DNA from: Platerodrilus igneus
Lineage: Eukaryota > Arthropoda > Insecta > Coleoptera > Lycidae
Direction: 5' to 3'
Length of the DNA stretch: 64,000 nt
Assembly (NCBI GenBank): GCA_036346225.1
Contig: JARFIW010000593.1
Location: forward strand, 806,001-870,000
Part shown: one piece after another, positions 1 to 10,412 of the stretch
Layout of the letters: the number at the start of each line of letters is the position of its first letter
Position numbering within the stretch: the stretch's first letter is position 1
Notes under the pieces: model-generated
Told to the model about the DNA's origin: nothing
The model's database searches: none
The model's input: only the letters and a program-made list of their open reading frames with translations
Made by a program: the position numbers and the translations under genes

Positions 1-837
1 GATACTCTAGTAGTAGAAGCACAAAACTATCTAACAATTATAGACGCATTTACAAAAATAGGCCAAGCAATACCAATCACATCCAAAAATAGCATCGACG
101 TGACCCAAGGATTTTTACAATATTTCACATTTTACGGAACACCCGAATCAATCACTTTAGACAATGGTAGCGAATTTAAAAACGAGACAATACAAAACAC
201 TTTAGAACTCCACAAAATAAAAATTCATTTCATAACGGAAAACCAACCTGAATCAAACGGACTAATCGAACGATTACATTTAACCCTGTTAGAACAAATT
301 CGATTATTAAGAATAAATTATAAAAAGGAACATATAACCAATTTAATGTCATACGCACTAATCGCCTATAATAACACTATTCACTCATCAACAAATTTTA
401 CACCCTTAGAATTAACCTTAGGACATTCAGATTCACGAAATCCCTATGACATACACTACAATAAAGAAGTATATCAACAATATGCGAAAGATCACAAACA
501 AAAACTAAAAATAACTTATGACAAAGTAAAAGATAAATTAGAAAACGATAAGGAACGTATCACCACAACCCGAAATAAAAATACCGACTCAAATAAATTT
601 TCAATAGGACAAACCGTGTATGAGAAAAACTTTCAAAGCAAGCGACATAAAACAGCACCCAGAAATTTAGGACCATTTAAAATTAAGAAAATATCAAATA
701 AAAACATAGCAGTAGTAGAGAACGGTAAAATAACAAAGTACATTCATTTGAAAAACCTAAGACACCCTGTAATTTCAGATGGACAGTCATCTCCCTTACC
801 GTCAACCTCCGCCCAGGTAGAACGGACAACCAAGTAA
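1..837 (+). CDS. Integrase (C-terminal part of pol), errantivirus-like, partial at window edge
   Basis: Frame 1 is open from the first base, so the true start is upstream of the window. It would insert the reverse-transcribed DNA into the host genome in the nucleus. The DDE core is visible: an Asp in TIIDAFTK (codon ~15), an Asp in TLDNGSEF and a Glu in ESNGLIERLH about 35 residues later, the spacing expected of retroviral-type integrases. NNTIHSSTNFTPLEL is the usual end of the catalytic core. A basic C-terminal region with a GPY/F-like stretch (NLGPFKIKKIS) follows, then a Ser/Pro-rich tail. The N-terminal HHCC zinc domain and RT/RNase H are missing because of the window edge. The frame ends about 50 bp before the env start. 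Confidence 0.85.
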   Translation, partial: DTLVVEAQNYLTIIDAFTKIGQAIPITSKNSIDVTQGFLQYFTFYGTPESITLDNGSEFKNETIQNTLELHKIKIHFITENQPESNGLIERLHLTLLEQIRLLRINYKKEHITNLMSYALIAYNNTIHSSTNFTPLELTLGHSDSRNPYDIHYNKEVYQQYAKDHKQKLKITYDKVKDKLENDKERITTTRNKNTDSNKFSIGQTVYEKNFQSKRHKTAPRNLGPFKIKKISNKNIAVVENGKITKYIHLKNLRHPVISDGQSSPLPSTSAQVERTTK

Positions 838-888
838 TAATAGAAGATATAAAAACAACCCGGTATACTACCAATTAAATTAGGCAGT

Positions 889-2522
889 ATGCAAAACACG
901 ATCGACTATTGGACATTCGCACAAAAATTCGACCCAACGGAATTAAAACAAGAATTTCAAACAATCACAGAAAATTATGACCGATTAAAACAATCAATGG
1001 ACACAGCAAAATTCGGAAAAGAATACGCAATAGAAATGATGAATTACAACAGTATAATAGAAAGCATTTTAAGAAACATAGAAGATAAACTTAATAGACT
1101 AATACCCAACGAACAAACTACGAGACGAAAAGAGGACTAATCAACGGATTAGGTAACATAATAAAAGCTATCACAGGCAATTTAGATAACCAAGACGCAG
1201 AACGTTATGACAACACAATACAACAATTAATTGAGAATCAAAACGACATAAAAACCATAATCAGCAACCAATTATCGTTAACCCAATCAATGATTATAAA
1301 GTTCAACGAAACATTGAGAAAGTTAGTAATAAATCAGGACAGTATAGCCAACCGAATGCAAACTCTTGAAACCACCATGCAAACTACCTCGTTAGGCATG
1401 CGAGATTTAATTAGATTTAATACAATATTTAATCAAATAATATCCACCCTTACTTTAATGCAACAAATTTTAGCAACGTTAGAAAACGCAGTAACATTTG
1501 CAAAACTAAATACCTTACACTCTAGTATTATTGAACCAACCGATTTATTAAACGAATTAATAAGAATTAAATCACTTATAATTAACAGTAAATTACCTTT
1601 TGATGTAACAGAATCGAACATTCTAATATTTGAAAAGATAGCTATAGTAAAGGCTACATTAAGAATAACGAAATAATATTTTAATAGAAATCCCGATAGT
1701 AGAAAGTAACAATTATCATTATTATCATTTATTTGCTTTTCCAACAAAAGTTACTAGCACATACCAAGTAATCATACCCAAAACCAAATTCCTATCCCTA
1801 AATGAACTGAGATATGGTTATACAAACGAAAATGTACTGAAGTAACACCAAACCAATATTTATGTCAATCGATGACGACAACAACCATTCAAGAAGACAG
1901 CCCTTGTGAAGTACAACTATTAAAATTCTCAAATCATTACGAAAACTGTGAAACCAAACAAGTGCAAATAATTAATATGAAAATTCAAAAAGTTACAGAT
2001 AACAAATGGATAGCCATTTTCCCAACAGAAGTAATAGCAACCATCCACTGCAACCAAGATGAAAATAACCAAGCATTAATCGGAAGCAAACTAATTACCC
2101 TCAAAGAAGATTGCTATGTGAAATTGAAAGATGAAGTAATCAGAGTTTACCAAGATCCCATAGCAACAAAGAAACTTGCAAACCTACCGGAACTACAGTT
2201 CAAGATACAACAAGAAGACGAAGAAATAATTAAGAAACCTATGAAGCTAGAGCATCTAGACTTAGACGATCTCAACCACGCCGTGAAATTAGTGGAAAGT
2301 TATAAAGAACAATTAAGTGAACTCAAAACGCCAAAGTTACATTATAATAATATAAGTGTTTGGACAATTGTATTGATCATTTTAATAATTTTTGTAATTA
2401 TATATGTATTTTACAAAATGTACCTTAGATATAAGAATGAAAGAAACAGTTCTAGATTTAAGGAAACAAAGAGAAAAAAGGAAACAATAAGTATACCCTT
2501 AGAAACAATGAATTTTAAATGA
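889..2522 (+). pseudogene. Errantivirus envelope-like gene (Baculo_F-type fusion protein), broken
   Basis: Three open segments follow integrase: 889-1140, about 1137-1676 and 1872-2522, with short frameshifted stretches between. The first resembles the N-terminal subunit of insect errantivirus/baculovirus F-type envelope proteins and ends in a basic, furin-like motif. The second begins with a Gly- and Ile-rich stretch (GLINGLGNIIKAITG), typical of the fusion-peptide region of this family, followed by a long polar helix region. The third carries a strongly hydrophobic segment at about residues 160-185 (VLIILIIFVIIYVFY) and a basic cytoplasmic tail, consistent with a type I membrane anchor. The first break falls in an A-run at the cleavage-like site; another follows position 1676. 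No functional product is expected. Confidence 0.7.
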
Positions 2523-2582
2523 ATTTAAATAATGAATTTTATGTATTTAAAAATTAAGAAAAACCTTAATTTTTCATTTACG

Positions 2583-2590
2583 GTGGGAGG
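2583..2590 (+). promoter_or_regulatory. Polypurine tract
   Basis: The nearly pure-purine string GTGGGAGG directly precedes AGTTATGTAT, the inferred LTR start. This is the normal priming site for plus-strand DNA synthesis in LTR elements. Confidence 0.6.
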
Positions 2591-3049
2591 AGTTATGTAT
2601 CCCCCAATTACCTATATATATTGATATATTGAATCTAATAGGAATTATTAGAAATTGTTAAATAAAAGTATAAGTTCAATGCAACATTGTAACACAAGGA
2701 TAACCCAGAGAGGTTATCGACAGTTCATGAGAACGGACATGCAACTTTGCATCCGTGAGGGCAGTGATACTGCAGGTGGCAGGTCACAGGCGGTCAACAG
2801 ACCGCAGTTACTTAGAATTAAGTTGTTACATTGTAATAAAGTGTACAATTAAGAAAAACGCAGACATGAGATCTGCAAGTTCCCACAAGCCGTGTGAGGG
2901 GCAGGTTATTATAAAAAGCCCGGGAGCTCAATGCCCGGCAGTCAGTCTTCGAACTCCATACTTCGTTGTTCAAGCTACTCACCAGTACAATTAAGTATTA
3001 TTTTTATTAAAGTTATTATGTACAAGTTATTCCAAATTTCACCATAATT
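2591..3049 (+). repeat. 3' LTR of errantivirus-like element (approximate ends)
   Basis: The LTR is placed from AGTTAT, just after the polypurine tract, to ATAATT. Errantivirus LTRs commonly start with AGT and end in AAT/ATT rather than TG...CA. It contains TA-rich sequence near its start (around 2611-2630) and a mixed GC-richer middle. The 5' LTR is outside the window, so both ends are inferred; the right end is uncertain by several bases. Confidence 0.55.
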
Positions 3050-3095
3050 TCTGTTTCAAATTAAAATAAATGTGTTAAGAGTTTGAAATTGTTTT

Positions 3096-4456
3096 TTAAA
3101 AACAAAGCTCCAAAGGCCCGAACCTTAACTCGCGTTGTCGTACAACCTCTGGGCGAATGTTAGGCATATTTATCAATCCCAATTCCGAAATGACTATTTC
3201 TTTTGGCATTGTAGACAATGGTGTTGCAGATTGTATAAAATATGTACTACCTGCTTTAATGTAGCACTTGTGTAAGATTTTTATTTTATCTTGGCTGTCT
3301 TCCTCCTCTACTATCTCCAAATAATTTACAGGTATATACTTAAAACTAAAAGCCGAAAGCACATACTTTATCAATTTTTCCCTTTTCTCTGGTTTTTTCG
3401 GTCAACTTAATTTGTAACCCCGTCAATTTTTTTGTATTGCCATTGTACCTTTAGGAAGTATAACTTTTCTTCCAATAAGGTTAAACAGTCTTATAAGGGA
3501 TTATACGCCCGTTTCGCACTGACATAGCTTCCAATTGTACAGTTGTATATTGTCGCTCTCAATCGCGTAATACCATGTTGTTTGGGCAAAGTAGACGCAA
3601 ATGTTTCCCTTAAACGTACATCTGGACAACGTAAAAAATCTAGTATATGATTGCCAAGTTGTTTATTAACACCAGGACTTGTTATCTGACACACAAATTT
3701 GTCGTATATCTTAGTTCTTGCTTTGGTTGTTAGCCATGTTAAACAATCAATTCCCACAGTTTTATCGTTGTCAACTAAAATATTGCAGTTTTCTTCGTAT
3801 TCGCCCTTATAGCAAAAGTTATGGTTTGTAGTTAAATAATTACACATCTCCATCTTGCTAAATATGCCAGCAAAATCTTGGGTTACATCCATGTCAAAAA
3901 GAAAGAAATAATCTTTTTCGAGATCGTCTAATATATCTGGTAGTTCCTCCAATAAAGTTTCCAACTTAACATCTGCTAGTTCCACTTTGTATGGAACATA
4001 TAGGATTTTGGAATTTTTTATTAATGCATTCGAGGTCTTCTCTTCTAATAATTTCTTTTACTCTCTGGCCCATCTTGTAAGTGCTTTCCAGATAAAACGG
4101 AAACTTAGCTTTAACACCATGCCTAACGGAAACAAATCGGTCGAACTTTCTTCGTAGATAGCTGTTAAATGCACCACAAATTTCTTTTTTTTTAGGATAA
4201 ACATCCTTTTGTTTGCAGATGTTTGTTCGGCGTCAGAAAGGTCGAAAATTTTAACCAACATTATATTGTCACAAAATGGTTCTGTAATTGACGTGTGTAG
4301 TCCACCAGCCAGCATCTGTTCGCCTTCGACATAACAAATATTACCAATATCTGTCACCAGATTATTGTTGCACATATTTTCTGCCAACAGCCATAATCCA
4401 AATTGCTCATTTGTCTGTTTCACTTTATTCCCAAGAAGTTGAGAAAGGTTAATCAC
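3096..4456 (-). pseudogene. Polymerase-element gene 1 (unnamed protein of PolB-bearing arthropod elements), broken
   Basis: Three minus-strand open segments lie head to tail (4456-4058, 3985-3491, 3374-3096) separated by stops or frameshifts, consistent with one decayed gene of roughly 450 codons. The middle segment has a distinctive block with FDMDVTQDFAGIF, KIYDKFVCQITSPGV, LGNHILDF and HGITRLRATIYN; the last has GSTYFIQSA and INMPNIRPEVVR. From memory these resemble an uncharacterised protein that accompanies viral-type DNA polymerase B genes in arthropod endogenous elements; this was not searched. No catalytic motif was identified. It is transcribed away from the polymerase fragment at 4751, with repeats and a palindrome in between, suggesting a divergent arrangement. 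Function unknown. Confidence 0.45.
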
Positions 4457-4534
4457 CTTGGAGAACGCTCATGTTTACCGTTCCAGCTACTGTCGAATAC
4501 TAAATTGAATACGAAAAAATTGCCCCCTTATGAC

Positions 4535-4665
4535 AACCACTAATTGCTTTTTAATGGCTTTTTAATGAGTTTTCTCACAAAAACCCATTAGCACTAATTG
4601 TTCTTTAATGAGTTTTCTCATTAAAAACCCATTAGCACAAATTGCTTCTTAATGAGTTTTCGTAT
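4535..4665. repeat. Short tandem repeats with internal hairpins
   Basis: The motif CCCATTAGCAC(A/T)AATTG plus TTAATGAGTTTTCTCA recurs in about two and a half copies. One copy contains a perfect 9-bp stem (TTTAATGAG / CTCATTAAA) with a TTTT loop at 4604-4625. It lies between the minus-strand gene and the plus-strand polymerase fragment, where a shared regulatory region would be expected. Confidence 0.6.
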
Positions 4666-4704
4666 TAAAAATAAAGTGTGGACTTAGGTTAGATAAAAGG
4701 AAAA

Positions 4705-4750
4705 ATTGATAGGTTAGGTCAGCGCCACAGCGCTGATCTAACCTATCAAT
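4705..4750. repeat. 46-bp near-perfect palindrome (hairpin)
   Basis: ATTGATAGGTTAGGTCAGCGC is followed by CACA and then its reverse complement with a single G/A difference, giving a 21-bp stem and 4-base loop. It ends exactly where homology to the second element copy (near 40067) begins. It could be a junction left by a rearrangement, or a terminal hairpin of the kind seen in parvo- and bidnavirus-like genomes; the sequence alone does not decide. Confidence 0.8.
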
Positions 4751-6000
4751 ACAATATACCGCTTGTCGACAAAAAAGTTGTAGAGAAATTCAAAGACAAC
4801 TTTAATGGGGGTCTAGTATTAGAATTCGTTGGTACAAAAGCCAAGTCTTACTGTATTGTAGGCGAGAAAGACACGATTAAAAAGATTAAAGGGGTCTCAC
4901 GAAGTGTAGTTAAGTAAAACCGCGGATGCTACAATCGATAACGAGCATATATTTCCAAAAGGGGTGGGCATGCAACTACGCAATAGTGCGTGGAAGAATA
5001 AGGATTATCCCCAATAAGAAATTAAAGTTTCCATGTACGTAGCACCAGTCATTGGGAAATGGTAGAAATGTTAAACCTATAAAGGCGATTAGTAATTGTA
5101 GTTTAGAAAAATAGTAGTTTTCTTGGACTAAATAAAATAGCTTTGACTAATTAATGTATATGGTTACATATTCTGGTACACATCCACAAACATCTGCTTA
5201 CGTCCACATACGGACATGGCGATGCCGGTAGTTCTTGTTTAACAAATAGTAGGAAAGATACGTTAGGTGTTAGTGTGGAAGCCCATCGGATCGTTTGATT
5301 CAAGAAGAACGGTGTGGCGTAATGTATGGTGGTTCCCGTTAGAATAATCGAAAGTGGTTAATCGATCATATTAGCTGTTTAAATATGCGAAAGTGTAAAA
5401 GCCTACATAAGCAAAATTTAATTATCAGACAAAAAAGTGCGCGATGTGCTATATATACTTTTAAAGAAAGTATAGAATGGTGCTTTGCAGCGGTCCTAGC
5501 AGTTAAAAAGGCTACTGACTTTTTCAAGCAACTACAAGAATAGCTGTAGCGCAGAGAAGGGATATGCATGTATTATACAGCGCACTGTTAGTTTACGGGT
5601 AGCTCGGATGTGTAGTTGATCATGACTTATAGATCCCTTGGAGGTTTAAAAATTCTGAGACCATTGTCGTTTGAAAAATGTTTGGAAATTATCAGAACGG
5701 GTGCGGGTCGAAGTATAAGTCAGATGGATGATTGCCCGAGTTTTTTTCTACCTTTTTCGAGGGAATCGGAAGTTGAAAGACATCGAGCATCTAATTTTCT
5801 ATTTGGGAGATATCGAGTACTGACCGGTTCTAGAAATAATTACGTGCTACCGACCGCTATGCGGAAGATTTGGTTCTAGGAAATGAGCAACCTACGAAAG
5901 CACAGAATACTCGGTATTAATGCTAATTGGTTTAGTGATCGCGCTTGTGCACTCTTCGAGTGTCTTCGGCAATTTTCGGTTTGCATTCTATATGGAGCTT
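4751..6000 (+). pseudogene. Viral-type family B DNA polymerase, C-terminal fragment (copy 1), interrupted
   Basis: 4751-4915 encodes a stretch related to the end of protein-primed family B polymerases (VVEKFKDN, LVLEFVGTKAKSYCIV, TIKKIKGVSRSVVK), matching the better preserved copy at 40040-40291. Polymerases of this group (Polinton/Maverick, bidnavirus-like) replicate linear DNA. The match stops at 4915 and resumes at about 5860 (GCGGAAGATTTGGTTCTA) through about 5990, so roughly 940 bp is inserted here relative to copy 2. The catalytic palm motifs are not present; only the C-terminal tail survives. A pseudogene fragment. Confidence 0.5.
4916..5859. other. ~940-bp insertion inside the polymerase fragment, unidentified
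   Basis: This sequence is absent from the second copy, which runs straight across the same point. It begins near TAAAACCGCGG and ends near CCGACCGCTA. No clear inverted ends or target duplication were found. It contains a TATATATAC box near 5450 and an 87-codon frame at 5616-5879 that resembles nothing recognised. Confidence 0.45.
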
Positions 6001-6099
6001 AAAGCAGCTACGCAAGAGTAAACTTTTTAGTTTATAAGTTAGTTCGCTTACAAGTTTTACCAAAGTCATATACTGCGGATTTTGTTTTGTACTAAAATG

Positions 6100-6460
6100 G
6101 TACCTGCAAACGTTTTTAAATGCGAGCCCTGACACGTCTACTTTACCAGGAGGGATGCTCTCAAACGGCACCAGAACAAATGTCGTGGTGTAACATCGTC
6201 CAGGGTTAAGCTTATACATCCGTCAGCAGCAAAGTACTTAAACTGTATGTCTTGCGGTATCGCTTTTACGAGAATGGACAGCTTACAGCGACACAAGGAA
6301 AAACAGCACGGTATGTCATTAAGCCGTAAACGTTCAGCTCCGCCAGCTGTTAAAGGGTTTTGTCGAAATAACCACGAATTATGTGTAAAGTATGCGATTT
6401 CGAAATGGAAAAGACTACCTATGCCGCACACTTTAGAAGCAACAGACATAAAAATGCATG
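6100..6460 (+). pseudogene. C2H2 zinc-finger region of the polymerase element, broken
   Basis: Three zinc-finger-like units occur in a row. The first, at 6115-6180, reads FKCEP, a stop where the second Cys is expected, then YFTRRDALKRHQNKC. The second, at 6247-6312, is intact: CMSCGIAFTRMDSLQRHKEKQH. The third, at 6380-6450, is in the +1 frame: CKVCDFEMEKTTYAAHF with RSNRHK, a C-x2-C-x12-H-x5-H unit. Fingers of the third type are, from memory, found at the N-terminus of arthropod proteins that end in a family B DNA polymerase, which fits the neighbourhood. A stop and a frameshift separate the units, so this is a remnant. It may bind element DNA, but that is inference. Confidence 0.5.
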
Positions 6461-6559
6461 AGTTACCGCTACTAGCGACGATGGCGTAGAAATGGTTAGC
6501 ACCATACGCTTTACTAATCAGACCGCGTTATATACGGTTTGAAATAAATAACCGTTAAT

Positions 6560-7045
6560 TGATCTGTATTACAAAATGAAGTTTGCATTTCCCTAAATAC
6601 GTAGTCGAGGACGTACTAGAAAGTACATTGTGTTATTAATAATCTACAAGCAATTATACGTGAATTTTCTAATGCACGACATTGAAATATATTTCTTGTA
6701 TTTCTCAAACATATAGTCAATAATATAATTAATAAAGAGAAAATTATATACTGCTTTCACGTGTACTTCACATAATCGTAAAGCAATTAGTTTTGGAAGC
6801 GAAATGTATTTTCCAAAGTACATATTTAGCATTGAGCATATAATTATTTGTGACGTACTTAGTAATTAGGAAAATGTTAAACCGGAAATTGATAACTGTT
6901 TAAAATCTGAAAAAGCCGCGGTTTTGAATATTCTAGAAACAGTACATTACTGCTTGAAAATGGTTTTAAATATTAAACACTTATGACTTATAAAGAACTC
7001 ATTTATAAAATCCCCGCGGTTTTAGATTTTTCGGGAAATGCGTAA
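6560..7045. repeat. Conserved non-coding block shared by both polymerase elements
   Basis: From TTTGCATTTCCCTAAATAC to about the start of the tandem repeats, this block is closely similar to 40540-40985, with small indels. Shared landmarks include ACGTACTAGAAAGTACATTG, CAATAATAAAGAGAAA and ATTAAACACTTATGACTTAT. It has no open frame and sits between the gene remnants and the tandem-repeat tail in both copies. Confidence 0.7.
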
Positions 7046-8085
7046 AATTCTAGGTTAGTTTGATGTGTCGTATGTCTAAAAAATTTATAAGAACGGCCAG
7101 AAATCGCTAGCAGCGGAAAATATTAAAATAAGGGTAGCTCCCTGGGGGGGGGGGGTGATGCTATCTAAAAAATTCCTAAAAATTCGGGTAGCTGAGAAAA
7201 ATCTAATATTAATTGATACCAAACAATATAGATTTATCTTAAAAGATGCAATGGCTAGTCGAAGAAAACTATTTGTTAGGTTTGCTTATAGAGCAAAGAG
7301 CAAAATTTAAAGGTTTAGGACTTTAAAGGGATATAACTTTGCAGGGGATGATCCTATTGCAAATCTGTTTGCAGATTCGTATTCTGCATAAAATTTTAGA
7401 CTAATTTGATTTATAAGGACGGTCAGAAATCGCTACCAGCAAAAAATCTTAAAATTGGGGTAGCTCTCTGGGGGATGATGCAATCTACGAAATTTCTAGA
7501 TATTCGGGTCGCTGAGAAAATTCTAATATTAATTGATACCAAACAAGATAGGTTTATCTCGTGGGTAAAAATGGCTAGTCGAAGAAAACTATTTGTTAGG
7601 TTTGCTTATAGAGGAAAGAGCAAAATTTAGAGGTTCAGGACTTTAAAGGGGTATAACTTTGCAGGGGGGTGGGGCGATTTTAAATCTGTTTGAAGATTCA
7701 AATTCTGTGTAAAATTCTAGACTAATGTGATGTATTGCATGTCTAAAAAATTTATAAGGACGGGCAAAAATCGCTACCAGCAAAAAAATTTAAAATGAGA
7801 GTAGCTCCCTGGGGGATGATGCAATCTGGAAAATTCCTAGAGATTCGGGTAGCTGAGAAAATTCTAATATTAATTGATACCAAACAAGATAGGTTTATCT
7901 CGAAAGATGCAATGGCTAGTCAAAGAAAACTATTTAGTACTGAATGTTAGCGGTAAAAAATATTAAAATGTGGGTAGCTCCCTGGGGATGATGCAATCTC
8001 AGAAATTCCTAGAGATTCGGGTAGCTGAGAAAATTCTAATATTAAATGATACCAAACAATATAGATTTATCTCGTGGGTGGAAAG
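7046..8085. repeat. Tandem repeat array, unit about 330 bp
   Basis: About three units plus a partial one, starting near 7050, 7390, 7712 and 7943. Each has the landmarks TTTATAAGGACGG, AAATCGCTACCAGCA, GGTAGCTCCCTGGGGG, ATGATGCAATCTA, GATTCGGGTAGCTGAGAAA, TTAATTGATACCAAACAA and GCAATGGCTAGTCGAAGAAA. The first unit has a G-run of 10 or more near 7147. The same unit is tandemly repeated at 40986-41640. Open frames inside the units (such as 7406-7630) are not conserved as proteins. Confidence 0.75.
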
Positions 8086-8290
8086 AATGCGGGTGTGACG
8101 TAATCAAAATGGTTGATGTTGGGATGTCCGAGCAAGGAGGAGAGCAAGGAGAGAACAGGAGGAGATTCATCTCTCACATTTCCTCCTTATGGGAATTTAC
8201 ATGTAAATTGGTCCAGATGTGTGAGGAAAATGTGGGATTCTGGAGGAAATGTGGTTTCAGGACCGGTACAAACACTCTACTATTCCAATA
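8086..8290. repeat. Right-end region of polymerase element copy 1
   Basis: AGGAG- and GGAAATG-rich sequence ends in CAGGACCGGTACAAACACTC, followed by TACTATT. Copy 2 ends its minisatellite with CAGGACCGGTACCAACACCC, then TACTTATT (about 42048-42075). After these points the copies no longer resemble each other, so this is the best candidate for the right terminus. Confidence 0.5.
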
Positions 8291-10412
8291 AAAGATGTTT
8301 TGGACAGAAATAATATATCTTACCTTTTTTGTATTTTCTGCCACTTAAATAGTATAAACTAAGAAGTTTCTGATACCAAATCAAAAAAAGGCCTTTAAAA
8401 AATAACTCAACTTTAACCAAAGAAAGTTGATGCAGGAACGCACGCGATAGATGCCATAGTATATTTTCTATCACAAAAGTATTTGGTTGAACTCATTTCT
8501 ACCGTCGCTAAAGCATTTACCTTGATGCTTCAGATACAAATATTTTAATCGAATAATTAACTAATAATAAAACGTATTCTTACAGAATAGAGAATTGCAA
8601 CCCAGGTACATTCAAGGTTCACGAAATTTATGAATCAATGCAATATTGTCGACTTATTAGGAACTATACAATTAGTAAATTTTAACTGAAACTCGTCGGT
8701 CACTCGTTTGTAAGATTTATACGCACAATAAGTTTCAATAATAAACACACGTTCGTGCATGGAAAACGACATATAGATACTGGAATTGCATCGATGCACG
8801 AGAAAGACATTTCAACTGTTAACAGCTGTTAACCTTGAGTAGTGTTGCTAACAGACATGAGAGAGAAATAAAAGTTTTCGTATGCCTAATCTCTATCTTC
8901 TTAATTATAGAGTTGCGCCCTTTTTGAAGCACCTGTAACTAGAGATAGGCACAATACTGGAAAGTGGCATTTGTGTAATAATGTTTAATTTTGTTAATAT
9001 TGATTAAATTTTTAACTTTTTCTTATAAGATTTCATTCTTTAATGACTTCAAAGCTTAATCTAAGCACGTCATCAGCAGAGCTTTATTAAGTTATTCTAA
9101 AATTTCTAAACTGATTTGAAATTTCACATAAAGTGACCACAATTGCTACTTATATCCTATGTACAGACTCCTTATCTTATTAATATGACCAATATTATAA
9201 AGCTTCTGCTGTGGGATTTTGTTCAACAATTCATTGAACAGTAATGCACTTAAATTATTATACAATGAAGTAAAAACTTAAGTCGTAACTGTATAATACA
9301 GAAAAAGAAAGTGTGTTTATAGTCCTCACCCTCCCATTATTCCTAACAGTTTCAGAGCTACCCTAATTCTGTAACTCAGTCGGCAGAATGTAAGTATGTA
9401 TGCTAGCACCTACTGACCAGTGCACATAAGGCTCGGGGGCTAGGTAAAAGCTGATAAATGATTCAACGACTGCCCAAGATCAAGCTACCGACTTTTATGA
9501 GCCATACCAAAGTTGCTATTACTGTTTGATAACAGCGCCACAGAAGGTTTCCCAAATCCATCTAATAACATGTATTGAAATTTTACTGTCATAAAGAAAC
9601 CCAAATGTTATTGATATACTTGTTGAAATACTGTATTTAATTGTCTGCATTTAATAAAGAGAACCGACCACAAGAGCGTCGGGCCGCATAATTCATACGA
9701 ATGCTTAAAACTGCGCTTGCAATAATAACGCGTATTAATAATTGTCACTGAAAATACAGACATGTTGAATCAATCTTTGTATTGCTTTATTGGAAACTGA
9801 AGTGGTGTTTGGACAAATGTCCTGTCAACACAATCCCTTATTGGTAACGTAATACCAACAGCAGCAGGATTAAGCTTGGTCTGATGAGATGCAATGCCTC
9901 CGGGACCTATGTTTAATGAAATGACTAGCTTGTCGCGCTCTCTGCCAATAATTAAGACAAACACTCATGGGACCCGAGTTCTTCATACGAAGGCGTGTAA
10001 TCTGAATAGTGCCCTTATTAAGTTTTACATTTCCGGGTTGATTTCTATACCAATCTATTACCGTCGCTATCGCAATTGGGCTAAAACAAAACTTGAAACC
10101 ATTATTAATTTGTTTAGTTTATTGTGATTTGGTGAATATACTTGTCTAGTTCTTAAATGGTAATATTTTCTTTTATAGTAAAGACCAGATTTTATGGTGC
10201 GAGGAAGTTTTTTACGCTTATACATTGATTTTCATCATTATTTAAAAGTGACCACTCTATCCTTAGTCTCAGCCACAATGTAGAAAGTACTGACGTCACT
10301 ATAAATGGTTATACAACTCTTCTGTAATTTAAGAAACAATACAAGTCGTGTAGAGCGCGATGCCAGATTATGGAGAAACGAATGATACAAGCTCTATAAT
10401 TTATTTTTTGAT
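8291..10412. other. No gene identified
   Basis: AT-rich sequence without a recognisable protein or RNA gene. Two exact palindromes occur close together: TGCATCGATGCA at 8787-8798 and GTTAACAGCTGTTAAC at 8818-8833. Short frames at 9770-9964 (minus) and 9894-10127 (plus) overlap each other on opposite strands and have no recognisable motif. Confidence 0.6.

Larger units (their letters stand above)
1..3049 (+). mobile_element. Errantivirus-like Ty3/Gypsy provirus, 3' half
   Basis: Integrase, an env-like gene, a polypurine tract and a 3' LTR follow one another on the plus strand, which is the order of insect errantiviruses (Gypsy elements with an envelope gene). The coding strand is strongly A-rich, unlike the flanking DNA. 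The 5' part (5' LTR, gag, protease, RT) lies outside the window, so no target duplication can be checked. Integrase is open but env carries several frameshifts, so this copy is dead as an envelope-bearing element. Confidence 0.8.

Noticed and set aside
5616..5879. 87-codon plus-strand frame in the insertion of polymerase element copy 1
   Set aside because: Unlike anything recognised and absent from copy 2; kept only as a note in the insertion entry.
7046..8085. CRISPR-like array
   Set aside because: Units are ~330 bp tandem repeats without unique spacers, in eukaryotic transposon DNA.
8046..8313. Two overlapping frames at the end of the tandem repeats
   Set aside because: They lie in repeat-derived AGGAG-rich sequence, overlap each other in different frames and are not conserved in copy 2.
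9340..9480. Possible tRNA or tRNA-derived SINE
   Set aside because: No convincing A and B box pair or cloverleaf could be drawn by eye.
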